Source: Cystobasidiopsis lactophilus
Lineage: Eukaryota > Basidiomycota > Agaricostilbomycetes > Agaricostilbales > Chionosphaeraceae
DNA: 64,000 nucleotides
Direction: 5' to 3'
NCBI GenBank assembly: GCA_001599975.1
Contig: BCIO01000001.1
Coordinates: 2,480,001-2,544,000 of the forward strand
The number at the start of each line of letters is the position of its first letter. The first letter of the stretch is position 1. The position numbers were made by a program, and so were the translations under genes. The notes beneath the pieces were generated by a model. That model worked only from the letters and a program-made list of their open reading frames with translations, had not been told where the DNA came from and searched no databases. Shown in pieces: positions 12,537 through 26,901 of this stretch.

Positions 12537-14368
12537 ATGACCGTCTGCCGATTCTACAGCAGCGGCAACTGCTACAAAGGCAGCCAATGCACATAGTGAG
12601 CGCCCCAGACTGGTGCGAGCAGAGGGGAAACCTGACGCGCTTTCCGGCAATTCTTCCCAAATGAAAGCGAGCACCCTGGCGGCGACTCGCTAGGCAACCG
12701 GCGCGTCCAGGCTGCGGCCAGCAGCAGCAGCAACAACAGGCTGCCTTTTGACGAGAAGACCATCAAAGGCGACCTGCTCATCGAGCGCCCGATCTACAAG
12801 ATTTCGTCGTATGGCCCGGCGAAGCAAGAGCCATGCTTGATTAGCGGGACAGACACGAGTCCAGAGGAGCTCAGATGGCAGTATTATGCTTGCAAAGGGG
12901 ATCTAAGCGTTTACGTGAGCAACTCTCCTCCTTGAACCAGAAAGTTTCAACGCTGAGCGGTCGGCGCCATCGACAGCCGGAAGCCCAACTTACTCAGAAT
13001 ATGGAAAACACGGTCCAAAACGTGCTCTCCAATCTATCAGAAGCCGCCAAGTTCGCAGGGACGCAGTCGCCCGCCCGAACATCAGCAGCCCAAGCACCAA
13101 GCGGTGGCAGCAGCAATGCGTTTTCACTAGATTCGCGAGCAGGAGGATTCGGAGGAGGTTCGACGAGCGGAGGCTTTGGCGGCTCTGCTTTTGGGTCCAC
13201 TTCCACACCAGCCAAGTCAGCTTTTGGCGCCCCCGCCGCAACGACGAGCGCCTTTGGCTCGCCATCAGCATTCGGAGCGCCTTCAGCTTTCGGCACTCCA
13301 TCTAAGCCCAGTGCTTTTGGTTCCACGCCTACTTCCGGATTCTCTGGCTTTGGAGGCAATAGCACGCCGAGTGCGTTTGGCTCAGCGTCACAACCAACCA
13401 GCGCTTTCGGTGCCACTCCTCAGCCGGCAAGCGCCTTCGGTGCCCCGTCGCAGCCTACGAGTGCCTTTGGCGCTCCAGCACAGACTAGCGCATTTGGCCA
13501 ACCAGCGGCACCGAGCGCGTTTGGGGCAACACCAAATCCTTTTGCCACCACCACCTCTTCCACTCCTCCCAAGCCAGCGTTCGGCAGCTTCTCCTCTTTT
13601 GGCGGTGCCACTGCTGCACCTAGCGCGTTTGGCACTCCGGCTCCTTCTACTGGGGGATTCGGCACACCAAGTGCCTTTGGTCAATCTCCAGCGCCAGCGT
13701 TCGGCCAGCCCGCTGCTCCAGCTACCTCTGCCTTCGGCTCAACGTCCGCGTTCGGTCAACCCTCTGCTTTTGGGTCAACACCCGCAAATCCACCGACAAG
13801 TGGCTTTGGGACCTTCGCTTCCACCTCCCCTACGGTTGCCAACGCGACTCCGCCCTCCGCTTTTGGCGCCGCGTCCCAGCCAGCCACCACCAGCGGCTTT
13901 GGCGCGTTCTCTTCCACTCCGGCACCCACCTCTGCTTTTGGTCAGCCTAGTGCACCGACGTCAGCCTTTGGGACAGCCACGACCAGCGCATTTGGGGGCT
14001 CGACGCCCGCTCCCGCCCCCTCTGGCTTTGGCCAGCCGGCGCCATCTGCGTTTGGCTCCACCAGCGCGTTCGGACAACCTGCGCCGACATCGGCCTTTGG
14101 ATCTACCCCAGCACCGACAGCATCAGCGTTTGGTTCTACCTCGGCTTTCGGTACAGCTCCCACCTCGGCTTTTGGTGGCAGCGCCTTCGCATCGGCACCC
14201 TCGTTTGCCGCGGCGACAGCTGGAGGCTACAATCCCTCTTCGGACCCCTTTGCAGCGTCGGCTCCGAAAGAGGAAGAACTGCCACCGCAGGATCTGGAGG
14301 CGTTCAAAGCAGACAAGTTCGAATGGGGTAATTTGCCACGGAGCTTGCCGCCCATCAGTGTGCGATAA
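12537..14368 (+). CDS. NUP42: FG nucleoporin Nup42 with N-terminal CCCH zinc finger
   Basis: Cytoplasmic-face nucleoporin that docks Gle1 during the last step of mRNA export. Exon 1 plus the start of exon 2 (intron 12596-12667) form one CCCH finger, VCRFYSSGNC...CTYEHPGGD, spacing C-x8-C-x5-C-x3-H. After a second intron at 12915-12976 a short coiled segment (LTQNMENTVQNVLSNLSEAA) leads into about 350 residues of SAFG/GFG repeats (about 13130-14240). The C-terminus DLEAFKADKFEWGNLP is the conserved Gle1-binding tail of this family. Placing the second acceptor at 12976 keeps the frame and avoids a stop. Finger, FG repeats and tail together identify NUP42 with confidence. The stop codon is at 14366-14368, about 80 bp from the convergent DID2 stop. 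Confidence 0.9.
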
Positions 14369-14446
14369 CGGGGACATGGGTGTTTCATTCGGGTAGACCA
14401 CACGGTGCGAGAAAATGTACATGTAAGGATAGCAAGACAGAGACAT

Positions 14447-15369
14447 TCAAGAGGTTTGCGGCCGCAGAGCTCTCAAGCGCTTGGCCAGCAGGTCCTCCTC
14501 CACCGGCTCCTTGACCGACTCCTTGAGCTCGGGCACCGCTTGCTCCGTGTTCGTCAGGTCGTGCTCCCTCTCCAGCCCCGCCTCGTCCGCCACCTGGTTC
14601 AAGAGCGAGTCGACCTGGTCCTGTGGCGTCGACATGGCCGCCGAGTCGCCCATCGCATTCTCCATGTAGTTGGTCTGCACGTCCAGGTCCTCGAATTGGC
14701 CCTCAAACTTCTCCATCACCATTGATATCTGTGATCCAAGTCCACCTGAGTCCCGGGCAGGAGGAACATAGGCGGCGCAAGAGGACGCACCCGCTCCAGG
14801 TTCATGCTCTCCATGGCCTTGTCCATCTGCTTGACGACGGTGGACATGTTGTTCGTCACTTTGCGCATCGTCACAGCCGTCTCTACCCGCGATGAGACAG
14901 CATCCACCCTGAGAGCGCAGCCACAGATGAGCCCCAACTGCGAGCAGGGTCTTGACCTGGAGCCAAACGACGCACCGGCTAGCTAAGCGGAGCAGGTTCA
15001 GCGACTCGTTCTTCTTGCGAATCGCATTCGAGGCGTAGATCCGCGCGCCCTCTTGGTTGCCTTTGATGAGGGCCTGTTCGTCAACGACTTGCGTGAGTCC
15101 ACCTTATCTTAGGACACTCTGGCTAGAGGCAACACACATTCTTCAGCTTGGTCTTCTCCGCTGCTTCATCCTTGGCTGCCTTGCGGGATTGCTTGTTTAG
15201 CTGCTTGGCCGTGAACTGCACGTCACAGCGAGGCCGGGGAGGGTCAGCCCTTGCTTTGGGCATTTGAGCCCAGCAGCGCACCTTGAGCTGGAACAGGCTG
15301 TCTGCAATGAATCTGTCAGGACTGCTCGTAGCCCATAAGGCAGTGACACGCACTCTCGAGACCAGACAT
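14447..15369 (-). CDS. DID2: ESCRT-III protein Did2/CHMP1 (Vps46)
   Basis: Small charged helical protein that recruits and regulates Vps4 in multivesicular body sorting. Spliced from the start at 15369 it reads [20 protein letters not shown], the hallmark CHMP1 N-terminus, then [53 protein letters not shown] and [12 protein letters not shown]. The last exon carries [18 protein letters not shown] and ends in [13 protein letters not shown], the MIM1 motif that binds the Vps4 MIT domain. The first intron splits codon 6. It is divergent from RIX7 with only 93 bp between start codons. Its known binding partner Ist1 is encoded at 44146-45233 in the same window. Confidence 0.93.
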
Positions 15370-15462
15370 GATGACGGGGCAGGATCAGGCGGCGCCTTCG
15401 CCTCGCCGCTTTCACGCTCGCTCCGCCAACGCTCGACTCTTGGTCCCTGGGGCTCTATAAGG

Positions 15463-17948
<2,486 letters not shown>

Positions 17949-18236
17949 AACCTCTTCTTTGCTTTTGCATTTCCAATTACACGCCCTTGGCACCTTATTT
18001 TCAAGTATTCGGCCACTTATCGAGTCATCACTGTGGGTTTTACGGTTGGAAAGTGACGCGATGCAGATGCGGAAGGTGCGGAACGGTCGCTCTGGGAGCC
18101 GTTTTGGATTTCTTGTGCATCCAGCTAATTTCTTGGTCCTGTTCCTCCATCTTTGCCTCCAGAGAACACCTTTTCTCTCACCCGCAAAGCACACCCACTC
18201 GCGCACCCCCCTCACACACGAGCACTACACACGCAA

Positions 18237-18888
18237 ATGTCTGCTCCGCTGTCCATCATGGACTCTGATGTCCCTTCGTTCGTTTCTCCTCCTTGCTCTC
18301 TCCTTCTCTTCATGCTCAAACCATTATCAAACAACAGCTACGTTCGCGCTACGCCTTACGTTCTGGGCGGCAACGGCCTGATTGTACCCCTCGACCCCAG
18401 CCCGTCGCCGCCTCCCACTCCGTCCTTGGACTCGTCCTCCTCCTCCCCCTCCGACGCCGACGAGTCCGCCTCAGACTCCGAGGCACCCGCCCGACGGCCT
18501 CGCAAGCACACCTGCTTGACCTGCGCTGTGTTCAACGTCGGCCTCCCCTGCCCGGACCCCCAGTCCGCCACGGCCAAGTACAACGGCATCAAGCTGCCCC
18601 TCTACATCGTCCGCCGTGCTGCCCAGATCGAGTCGTTCGAGGACAAACTTGCGTAAGAGCTCCCCTCCGCCTTCCATCGCCTCGAAAAGCCTAACGGTTT
18701 TTTTTGGATCTTTTAGATTCCTCAAGCGCGAGACCAACCGGATCCGCAAGAAGCGATCTGAGCGGCAAAAGGAGGTCAAGGCCCAGTTGAACCCGCGCGT
18801 GAAAAAGTCGAGGAAGCCGGCCCCTTCTCCCAAGAGGGAGAAGTTCGCTCTCAAGCGATTGAGAGTTCGATCGCCTTCACCCTTGTAG
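18237..18888 (+). CDS. Unknown protein with acidic Ser-rich and basic regions
   Basis: Not recognised. Two exons; the intron (about 18653-18716) joins FEDKLA to FLKRETNRIRKKRSERQKE. The N-terminal part is Pro/Ser-rich and acidic (SSSSSPSDADESASDSEAP). The middle reads HTCLTCAVFNVGLPCPDP with three cysteines. The C-terminal third is strongly basic and probably helical, ending REKFALKRLRVRSPSPL at 18888. The basic tail looks like a nuclear localisation or nucleic-acid-binding segment, which is inference. The start could be one of two nearby ATGs (18237 or the internal methionine eight codons later). Length is about 196 residues. It lies 288 bp after RIX7 and converges on SVP26. Confidence 0.6.
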
Positions 18889-19160
18889 TATTACCCTCGC
18901 ATTCTTGTAATGATTCTTGTATTCATTGAGGCTTGATGGATCCTTCCCAAGCTTTCCCAACCAAAAGAACCCTCCCAAAGACTTTGAGACTCAGGTGGTG
19001 GCGAAAAATAAGAGTGTTGCGAGCAAGGGTGTGAACATGAGGCTATGAGTTTTGTAGTGCAAAGAGGAAACGATGTGTAAACTGTGCAGAGCGTCATCAA
19101 GAAAGAGAAAAGAGAGAAAAACAGAACATTGTGGATTTCGTTAGATTCTCGAGCCAAGCT

Positions 19161-20599
19161 TCACTGGCTCTTCCTTCCCCCGCCGCCGCCGTGGGTGGAC
19201 TTGGTGGGCGTCTCTTGTGGCTGTTGGAAGTAACCCCCCTCCTCCCCTCTATTGCTGGAATTGGACACCACCCGCCTGACCACCTGTTCTCCTCCCGCGG
19301 CACTCCCAATCCTCAACCCTCCCACGTTCTCCCCTGACGGTGGCGGGGTGGAAGTTCGAATTTGAGAATCGCCAGAAGTGGTGTGGGTCCTTCTAGCTGG
19401 CGGCCTGGAGGCGGAGAGGGATAAAGAGGGGGAGTTGGCCGGCGAGCCGTTGGTCGGGTTCGCGCCGCCGAACCGAGAGGTGAAGCTGGCTTGGGGGGAG
19501 AGGTGTGGGGAGGAAGGGTAGGACGTCGGTTCGTTTGTGGAGCCCCAGAAGGCTACTGGTGAACCTGGAGCTGACCGGCCCTATTGACACCGCACCACAC
19601 TGCTTCAGCCCAAATGCCGCGCAGAAGGGAAAGGAACGTACGGGAGAAACGAGCATGGGAGAAGCGATCAACCCGTCCCTTTGTGATCGAGAAGACTTCT
19701 TGCCGTTGCCGTTGCCGCCGGGGAGGGAAGGGACGAATTTCATGACGGGGCCGATGAGCTGCTTCATGATGGAAGTTCGCCGGGCAGCGAGGTGCGATTG
19801 CGGGGTTTGGATGCTCAAGTTTTGCCGGTTCATCGGGCTAGTGGAGGAGGCGTTTGGTGTTGGTGGGACTAGACGCCACTTTGGTCAGTTTTTGCGAAAG
19901 TAAGGCAGGGGGCAAAGACGAACATTGGGAAGGCAGCACATTGTCGTTCGCTGACAGGCTGAGGAACAAGAAGAAAGGGACGAGCCAAACGCAGAGGCCG
20001 AAGAAGGTGGCCACGTCCATGAAGCTGAGCGGCTCTGTGGACTTGGCTTTCGCGGCGTCCCAGCCTGGCCTATAGGGCGACCGGTGCCGGCCATAGTGGT
20101 GGAAGGAATCGGTGGCTTTGGCCCGGTCTGAGAAGTAGAAGAACCAAGCAAAGTGGTCCGCGAGCACCAGGCAGCAGGAGCCGACGAAGGAGGGCGAGGT
20201 GAGGGAGATGAAAGGCCAAGTGCGGGAGAAGTTGGTGAGGTACACGGCGTGGCAGGCGATGCCGAACAAGACGAGCTTCAAAGGCAGGTCGTCGAACAGG
20301 TAGAGCAGGCAGTGGACGAGGAGGATGGCGTAGATGAGCTTTTTGCCGATGGACTTGGCCAGCTTGGAGTGCTCCTCGATCACCTCGGCCACGTCTGTTG
20401 GACTCTCTTTAGTTTATCGTATATTGTATATTATAGTAGAAAACGAACAGAGCAGGCCACTCGCTGTGATAAGGCCAAATTATAAGCATTGGGTTCTCGC
20501 ATGAGAGCCCAAGTTGAACGCACCGAGGGACAAGGTGCAGAACACAAAGGCCACCGCGCCCGCCAAGTAGGAGAGGCCATGCAACAGCAGGAACACCAT
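19161..20599 (-). CDS. SVP26: Svp26/Tex261 membrane cargo adaptor with long C-terminal tail
   Basis: ER-Golgi COPII adaptor for type II membrane glycosyltransferases. Spliced from 20599: MVFLLLHGLSYLAGAVAFVF, then CTLSLASGLLYVAEVIEEHS, the family signature. A 15-nt microexon at 20449-20463 supplies the bases for ASGLL between introns of about 62-73 and 54 nt. Hydrophobic segments then match the family (LIYAILLVHCLLYLFDDLP, CCLVLADHFAWFFYF, FFGLCVWLVPFFLFLSLSA). Past the usual end two more introns lead into a Ser/Pro/Gly-rich tail of about 190 residues (RRTSIMKQLIGPVMKFVPS, NPTNGSPANSPSLSLSASRP) ending in GGGGGRKSQ at 19161. The tail frame is open and rich in coding-like Ser/Pro codons, so I include it. 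The gene is divergent from VAC14 with 132 bp between starts. Confidence 0.88.
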
Positions 20600-20731
20600 T
20601 TACCGCTTGCACATTCGGTGGTTGAGGAGAGCAAGATTCAGAAGCCAACCAGCCTCTTGCACTTCTTGCCATTTCGAGGTGCTCCGGCCAACTCAACTCA
20701 GACCACCGCGCGCGCGCGTCCTTAGGGACAC

Positions 20732-23700
20732 ATGGACCAGGCTCTGCTAAAGACGCTCCAGGACAAGTAAATGCGCTACACTCCAGCGAAGTCAGGCGCA
20801 AGTGCTCAAATGAAACGGCGTTCAGGACCTATGACAAGCGCAAGGTCGCCGCTCTGGACGTGGAGAAGCTGGTCCGCGAGGCTTTGACGTTGAAGGACAC
20901 GCTGAGGATCGAGGGCATCGTCAGCACGCTCGCCGACTTGGCCCATTCCAGCCATGCCAACTCGCGCTCGGGCGGCATCATGGGTCTCGCTGGCGTTTCG
21001 TTCGTCCTTGCCTCTCCCCCTCTCTCATTGACTTTGGGACTCTGAGTGTAGTGTTGTTCGTGCACGAACAGAATTGCATTGGGCTTCACCAGCATCGCGA
21101 CCCATTTGCCGGCCATCGTGCCCCCCGTGCTCTCCTGCTTCGTCGACCTCGACTCCAAAGTGCGCTACTTCGCGTGCGAGTCCATGTACAACATCGCCAA
21201 GGTCGCCAAGGGGGAGATCCTCGTTTACTTCAACGAGCTGTTCGATGCCATGGCCAAGGTGTGTGCTCCCCCTTTAACCCCTTAATCTTTTGTTGTGCTG
21301 ATGTACGAAGGGTTGGACAAGCTGGCGGCGGATACGGAGTTGCCAGTGAAGAACGGAGCTGAGCTCTTGGACCGGTTGATCAAGGACATTGTCACCGAGC
21401 AAGCCGCCACCTACGTCTCGACCGTGGCCGACCTGACCATCCTCAAGCTCGAGCCCGGCCATAAACCAGTGACCGCCTTCTCCTTAGCCCGGTTCATCCC
21501 ACTCTTGAAAGAGCGCATCAACGTCATCAACCCTTTCACGCGCATGTACCTCGTCTCCTGGCTGACCGTGCTCGACTCTGTCCCCGAGATCGAGCTGGTC
21601 ACGTACCTCCCCGACTTCCTCGAAGGCCTGATTGGGTTCTTGTCCGACCCCACCACCGAGATCCGGACCGCGACGCAGAACGTGCTCGCCGACTTCTTGA
21701 GGGAGATCCGGGAGATCGCCGACGTCCAGCTGCACTTGGAGGAGGCCAGGGAGGAGCAGCTGGCGTCATCGAAGCGCCACAGGCAGGCTGGGCAAAGGCA
21801 AGGCAGGAGGCAGTCGCACAAGTCCACAGGCTCCAACCACCATCCGGGGATTGAAGACTTGTCGATTGATGGAGTGGACAGCACACCGGACGCCAGCTTG
21901 GTCCATGGAGAAGATACCGCATCGTTGGAGGATGCCTCACCTAGGCCAGACTCGGACCACGAGGCGCTGGAGGAGGAGGAAGACGAGTCGGGGGTGTGGG
22001 AGCCGGGCCAAGGCGTGGTCGTCAAGCACGCCGAGATCGTCGAGATCCTGCTCAACCAAATGGTCTTCACTGGGCCCGAGGCCGACCGGGAGATCCAAGC
22101 CGTCTGCTTGAGGTGGATCGCCGAGTTCCTCCACTTTGCCCAGTCCGTCATCCTGCCCTTCACCCCCCGCCTCATCCCCTTGGTCATGTCCGCCCTCGCC
22201 CACCACGTCCCCGCGCTCAGGCAGGCCGCCCACAAGCTCAACGTTAACTTGTACCACGTCATCTCCGACCTCCCCTCTCCTCCTCCCCCAGCTCCTGCTG
22301 AACCCTTGTCGCCTACCGAAGTCGGCTCGCCTACTGCTTTGTCCCACCACAAGACTTCCCCTCCCCAAGCCTCTTCTTCCTCTTCTATCCCTTTTCCATC
22401 TACAGCAGCCACCAAGATGCCCTCCGTGCCAGAAAAGCTGGACCGGACGGACTCCTCCCGCTCTCCAGCCCCACCACCAGCTCGAGTCGAGTCGCCCCAT
22501 TCCATCTCCCCTTACCGCCACCACCACCACCCCCACCACGCGCCAGACTTGTCAGATTCCAGCCAGGGCGACCCGTTCGACTACCAAGCCACCGTGGCCG
22601 CCTTGTGCACCTTATTAGGCGTGGAAGAGGAAGAGTCCAGGCTGGCCGCTCTGCACTGGTTGTCCATGCTGCACGCCAAAGCGCCGCGCAAGATCCTCTC
22701 CTTAGAAGACGGTACTTTCCCGGCCCTGCTCAAAACCCTCTCCGACCCTTCCGAGGAAGTCATCAAGTCCGACCTCCAGCTCCTCGCCCAGATCTCGTCC
22801 TCCTCGTCCGAGGAGTACTTCACCAGCTTCATGATCAACCTCGTCAGGCTCTTCAGCACCGACAGGCCCTTGTTGGAGCTCAGGGGCAGGACCATCGTCG
22901 GCCAGCTCTGCGTCAGCTTGAACACCGAGCGCATCTACCGCACTTTTGCAGAGATACTGGAAAAGGACGAGGTGCGAGGCCCCTTTTCATGGTGGAAGCT
23001 TGTGCCACCGGCTGACGAGAGGCCCTCGGCGAACAGGACCTGGAGTTCGCCAGCTTGATGGTCCAGAACTTGAACCTCTTCTTGATCACTCTACCTGAAC
23101 TGGCGGACTTCAGGAAACGGCTCAAGAACATAGACACCAAGGTTTGGGCTGCTCGCACCGCACCGTCCCCGTGATTTTTTGGCTGACGGTGGCAGCGAAA
23201 ACCAGGACGGCTCGCTGTTGTTCTCGGCGCTCTATCGATCTTGGTCGCATAACGCAGTGGCTACATTATCGCTCTGCTTCTTGGCCCAGGCATACGAGCA
23301 TGCTTCCAACTTGCTCCAGATATTGTGAGTCGCCAACCCGCCACCCTCCCCCTTTTCTCATGGTGGCCTTGGCGAACAGTGCCGAGCTGGAGATGACAGT
23401 CAGCCTATTAATACAGATCGACAAGTTGGTTCAGCTGTTGGAGTCGACTGTCTTCACATGTGAGCTCTTTTTTTCTTTTCTTTTTTCCGCCACCATAGGA
23501 TGAGATGCTGATCTTGAGCGATGCTTCAAGCGCTGCGCCTGCAACTCCTAGAACCGGACAAACACCCATACCTCCTCAAGGCGCTCTATGGCATCTTGAT
23601 GCTCTTGCCGCAAAGCACGGCGTTCGTGACGCTGCGCAATCGACTGAACGCGGTTTCCGCCCTCGGCTATTTGCACGCCATGCCGCGGTCTGCTTCGGCC

Positions 23701-24206
23701 ACAGGGTGAGCTTGTCGTACTCTCCGCTACTTCTCACGCGACTCAAGTCTTGTCGTAGGGCGTTTGGGGGTGCAACCAGTACGGGCGCTAATCGCTCAGT
23801 GGTTCGGCGGCCGGACGACATCAAGTGGCAAGACCTCCTCTCGCACTTTCGGTCCATCCAGCAGAAGCACGAGCGCCAACGCCGGTCAAATCAGCAGCAG
23901 CAAGCCTCGTCCTCGTCGCAGCAGCAGGCCAACTTTTCCTTCGACAACATGGAGACCTCCTCCTCCTACAACATGCCCGCCATCCTCAACCCTACAAGAG
24001 CCAAGAGGAAAACGACGGCTCCCAGCGCAGGCAGCGGCCCGGCAGCTCGGTCCTCAGCTGAGCGCAAGTCGAACACCGTCCGGGGCAGCAGCAAGGCGAG
24101 CTCGGTGACTGGGACGGCCATCCGCCCCAACAGCCCGCCGTCTGGCCTCAGTGGGCCGAGGAGGCTGATGAGCCAGAACCAGAGCTTGCTCAAGGGGAAG
24201 TCTTAA
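20732..24206 (+). CDS. VAC14: Vac14, scaffold of the Fab1/PIKfyve complex
   Basis: HEAT-repeat scaffold that holds Fab1 and Fig4 together to make PI(3,5)P2 on vacuole membranes. The first exon is only about 35 nt ([11 protein letters not shown]); the next opens [20 protein letters not shown]. Conserved segments follow: [59 protein letters not shown] and [20 protein letters not shown], then a Ser/Pro-rich acidic insert (about 21770-22560). The C-terminal half ([40 protein letters not shown]) is the Vac14/Fig4-binding region. The last exon adds a Gln/Ser-rich tail ([16 protein letters not shown]) ending at 24206. Some exon edges between 23050 and 23780 are approximate. The identification is secure from the N-terminal half. 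Confidence 0.92.
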
Positions 24207-24286
24207 ATCGGCTTTGCAATATTGAACAACACGCCACTTGGACCAGCCAAGAGCGGCTGATAAAGAGAATTTCTATAAAATACAAT

Positions 24287-26901
24287 CTAATGATGAGAAG
24301 GGTAGTGGCAGCCCGGGTTGGCCTCGCCAATGCGGAGACGGTAGACTTCCTGCGTGGCGTCTCTGACAAAGCCGTGGTGTTGAAGGTAGTGGCCCAGACC
24401 TTCGATGCCGTCTGCCCATTCGGCATGGTTCAGACAGCGAAAGTCCCAACATTTGTTCTGCATTTGCCAGTGCCTGGTAGCAATGTCGACCAAGCGCCAG
24501 CAAAGGCGATCAAAATCATCGTTGGATGTGGCGAAGCGGCGGATTTGGCAGCGCAACACCTGGATTGAGTCGTTTCCAGTTCTAGCGTAGGCCGCTGCAA
24601 TGAGTTCGTTTTTTGCGTCGAATAGACAGAAAACGATGTCGGTTGCTTGCGCCAAAATTTTGCTCTGTTTCTCCCAATTTGGATCACAGTCTGAGCATAA
24701 GACGTCCGCATACTTGCTGCCGGGTTCGGGGCCAAATTCAGTTGCCTCACTCCAGTGTCGCAGGACGTCGCCGTGATACTCCTTCCGTTGGTTCCTTCCG
24801 AGCACTGACAGCACCGCTTCTACAAAGTAGTCCATGTCCTCAGAAAAATTTTCCCAAGTGGACGCATTTGCCTTTGCATTCGCAGCCGCAAGATTGGAAC
24901 TCCATCCGAAGAAAGTTGACTGATAACGAAGTCAATCTGTGAAGGAATAGAGTGAAAAGAAAGGCACCAACATATGAAAGATCATGGTCGAGACGTTGAG
25001 GGTTGCGCGCAAACTTGACGTTAGGAGGATTCTCGTTGTCGTGGCGCAACCGATACTCGGCAGGCCTAGGGCAGAAAGAGTATGGCGGATTCGCGCGAGT
25101 TCGCAAGAAAAGGCCGATGCTCTTTTGGGCCAGAGCAGCCTCTTGTTGGCTCAGTGTGCCAAATTTCCAAGAAGCGTGGTATCCAGGCCACATGCGATGA
25201 ACGAAGTCCACAATGCCGGCATAGAACGGGTCCATCACTCCTTCCCAATCAAGCATGGAGTTGCCAGCGAAGTACATCAGTCGTGTCTCCTTGACTTTGT
25301 CGCCACGGCTCCGCTGGATAAACACAGCTGCAACTGGGATTCCATGGAGGTCATAGTGCAGAAGAACGTTTGTACTGTCTGTGCGGCGGTCTGGATGCTC
25401 TTCATCGGTAAAGAAAGTGGTCGGATGGTCGCGTTTGATCTTGCTGCAAAAGTCTTGTAGTTTGGGGTCAGTGGGTGGATTCATTGGGGTGATGCCGAGC
25501 CACTCGTGGATGCCCTTGGGGTCTTCGAAAGCAGCAACTCCAAAGCCAAATTTGCCCATCTGCGGGACGCGATCAGGACCATTAGATCTTTGAGCACTAA
25601 AAGCTTGCCTTAAAAGAAGACATGCGCACGTAACAGTGCACGCCACAAGGCAGGTGGTTCAATTTTTTGAGAGCAGAGATTAAATCGGTCGCCTGAACAT
25701 CGGTTCCTCTTTCCAGTGCCGCCAAATTCCACCAGTCCGAGTGGCCACTCCATTCTTTCTCTACGGCCTTGGCCGCAAAGAGCCCGAACGCTTTGCGGAG
25801 CGAAGAGGGAAGATCCCTCGACATGGCAAATCTTGTTGCTTTGATGCCGGTGGCACTTGGGATGGGACACTTGATGCCCATATTGCCTTGGTGGAGGAGC
25901 AATATGGCTAGAACATGCTTGTGGCACACGCAGCAAACGAGGCCCGAGGGGCTTTCGTGGCGCCGTCGAGGGTTGCTGATCAAGGAAGAAAGCCAGTCCG
26001 GCAGCTCCTGAGAAGTAGCTAAGCCTGAAGCTAGACTTTGTACCATTTGTACCATGTCGTTGGTGGGTAAGCCAATAAAGTACATCTTGAGAGGCCTCAG
26101 CATAACCTGGGTCAAGGCAGGAGGAAGACCACCCACTTTGGCGGACTTAATGGATCGATAGACGCCTGAGGGTGTTTTGAAGATCTTGTTGATTATCATA
26201 CCCTGGGTAAATTCCCTCGTCCAGCGGCTTTCTGGCGGTAAGTTTATCAAATTCCAGCCGACAAGCTCCTCGCTTCGCCCGTCCTTGTAGACAAAGGAAA
26301 TGACAGCGTTCCAAAACGCAATTCGGTGAGTCTCGTAAATTGCGTCCGGCCGAGCGTTCAGCCGAACCACTGCCAGCTGGCCATCCAGGTCGCTGAGCAG
26401 AGCTTGGCCAAAGACTGTTCGCTGAATCAACGACCCAGAAACGGAGCGTATTTCAAGGTAGAGCAACAGCAACATCATGGTCGCCGTTGGCCAATTTCCG
26501 TCACGCCCAAGGACGACGTGCTTCCCCATCGCAGACACGAAGTGGGCAGTAGAGAACCCATTCGACTTCTGCTTTATAGAGCTGGAAGCGTACTCGACCA
26601 AGCTGTTCAAACTGCGGACCGCAGAATCAGGGGCGTTGCCACTCAAGCCGAAGCCGGCCATCTATTTGCCTGATCTGAGCCCAACCCGGACAACTTAGGA
26701 GCATGTCGTGCTTACGATCATCTGCGTCTGCTTGTCTGGTAGCTTTTCCGTGTTCAGAACCTGCAGAACAGGCGAACGACCTTCCAAGAGCCGAGCCTGT
26801 TGAAGTGGACTGTCAGGCGGTGGCGTGATCCGTTCAGGCAGCAGCCTGCTCACCGTAAGCCCTGGAAGAGCGGTTGGGTTACCAGATGGATGAGCAGCCA
26901 T
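24287..26901 (-). CDS. Unrecognised multi-exon protein
   Basis: I do not recognise this family. Exon 1 (start MAAHPSGNPTALPGLTVSRL at 26901) ends at KQTQMI with a GTAAGC donor. Exon 2 (from about 26661) opens MAGFGLSGNAPDSAVRSLNS and runs to about 25609, and exon 3 starts MGKFGFGVAAFEDPKGIHEW. The last exon (from about 24920) ends RIGEANPGCHYPSHH at 24287. Total is about 800 residues. Visible features: a CCVCHK cysteine pair, many Trp residues and no membrane segment or signal peptide. The exon 2-3 junction can use a GC donor at 25608 or a GT donor 15 nt earlier; both keep the frame. All junctions are phase 0. The long clean frames argue for a real protein; it may be lineage-restricted. Confidence 0.68.

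Noticed and set aside
12900-12980. Apparent frameshift or 26-nt intron in NUP42
   Set aside because: Using the next acceptor (CGACAG at 12976) gives a normal 62-nt intron, keeps the frame and removes the problem.
13176-14396. Long plus-strand frame of 406 codons through the FG-repeat region
   Set aside because: It is the +1 shadow of the repetitive SAFG codons of NUP42; its Arg/Leu/Pro composition is an artefact of the repeat.
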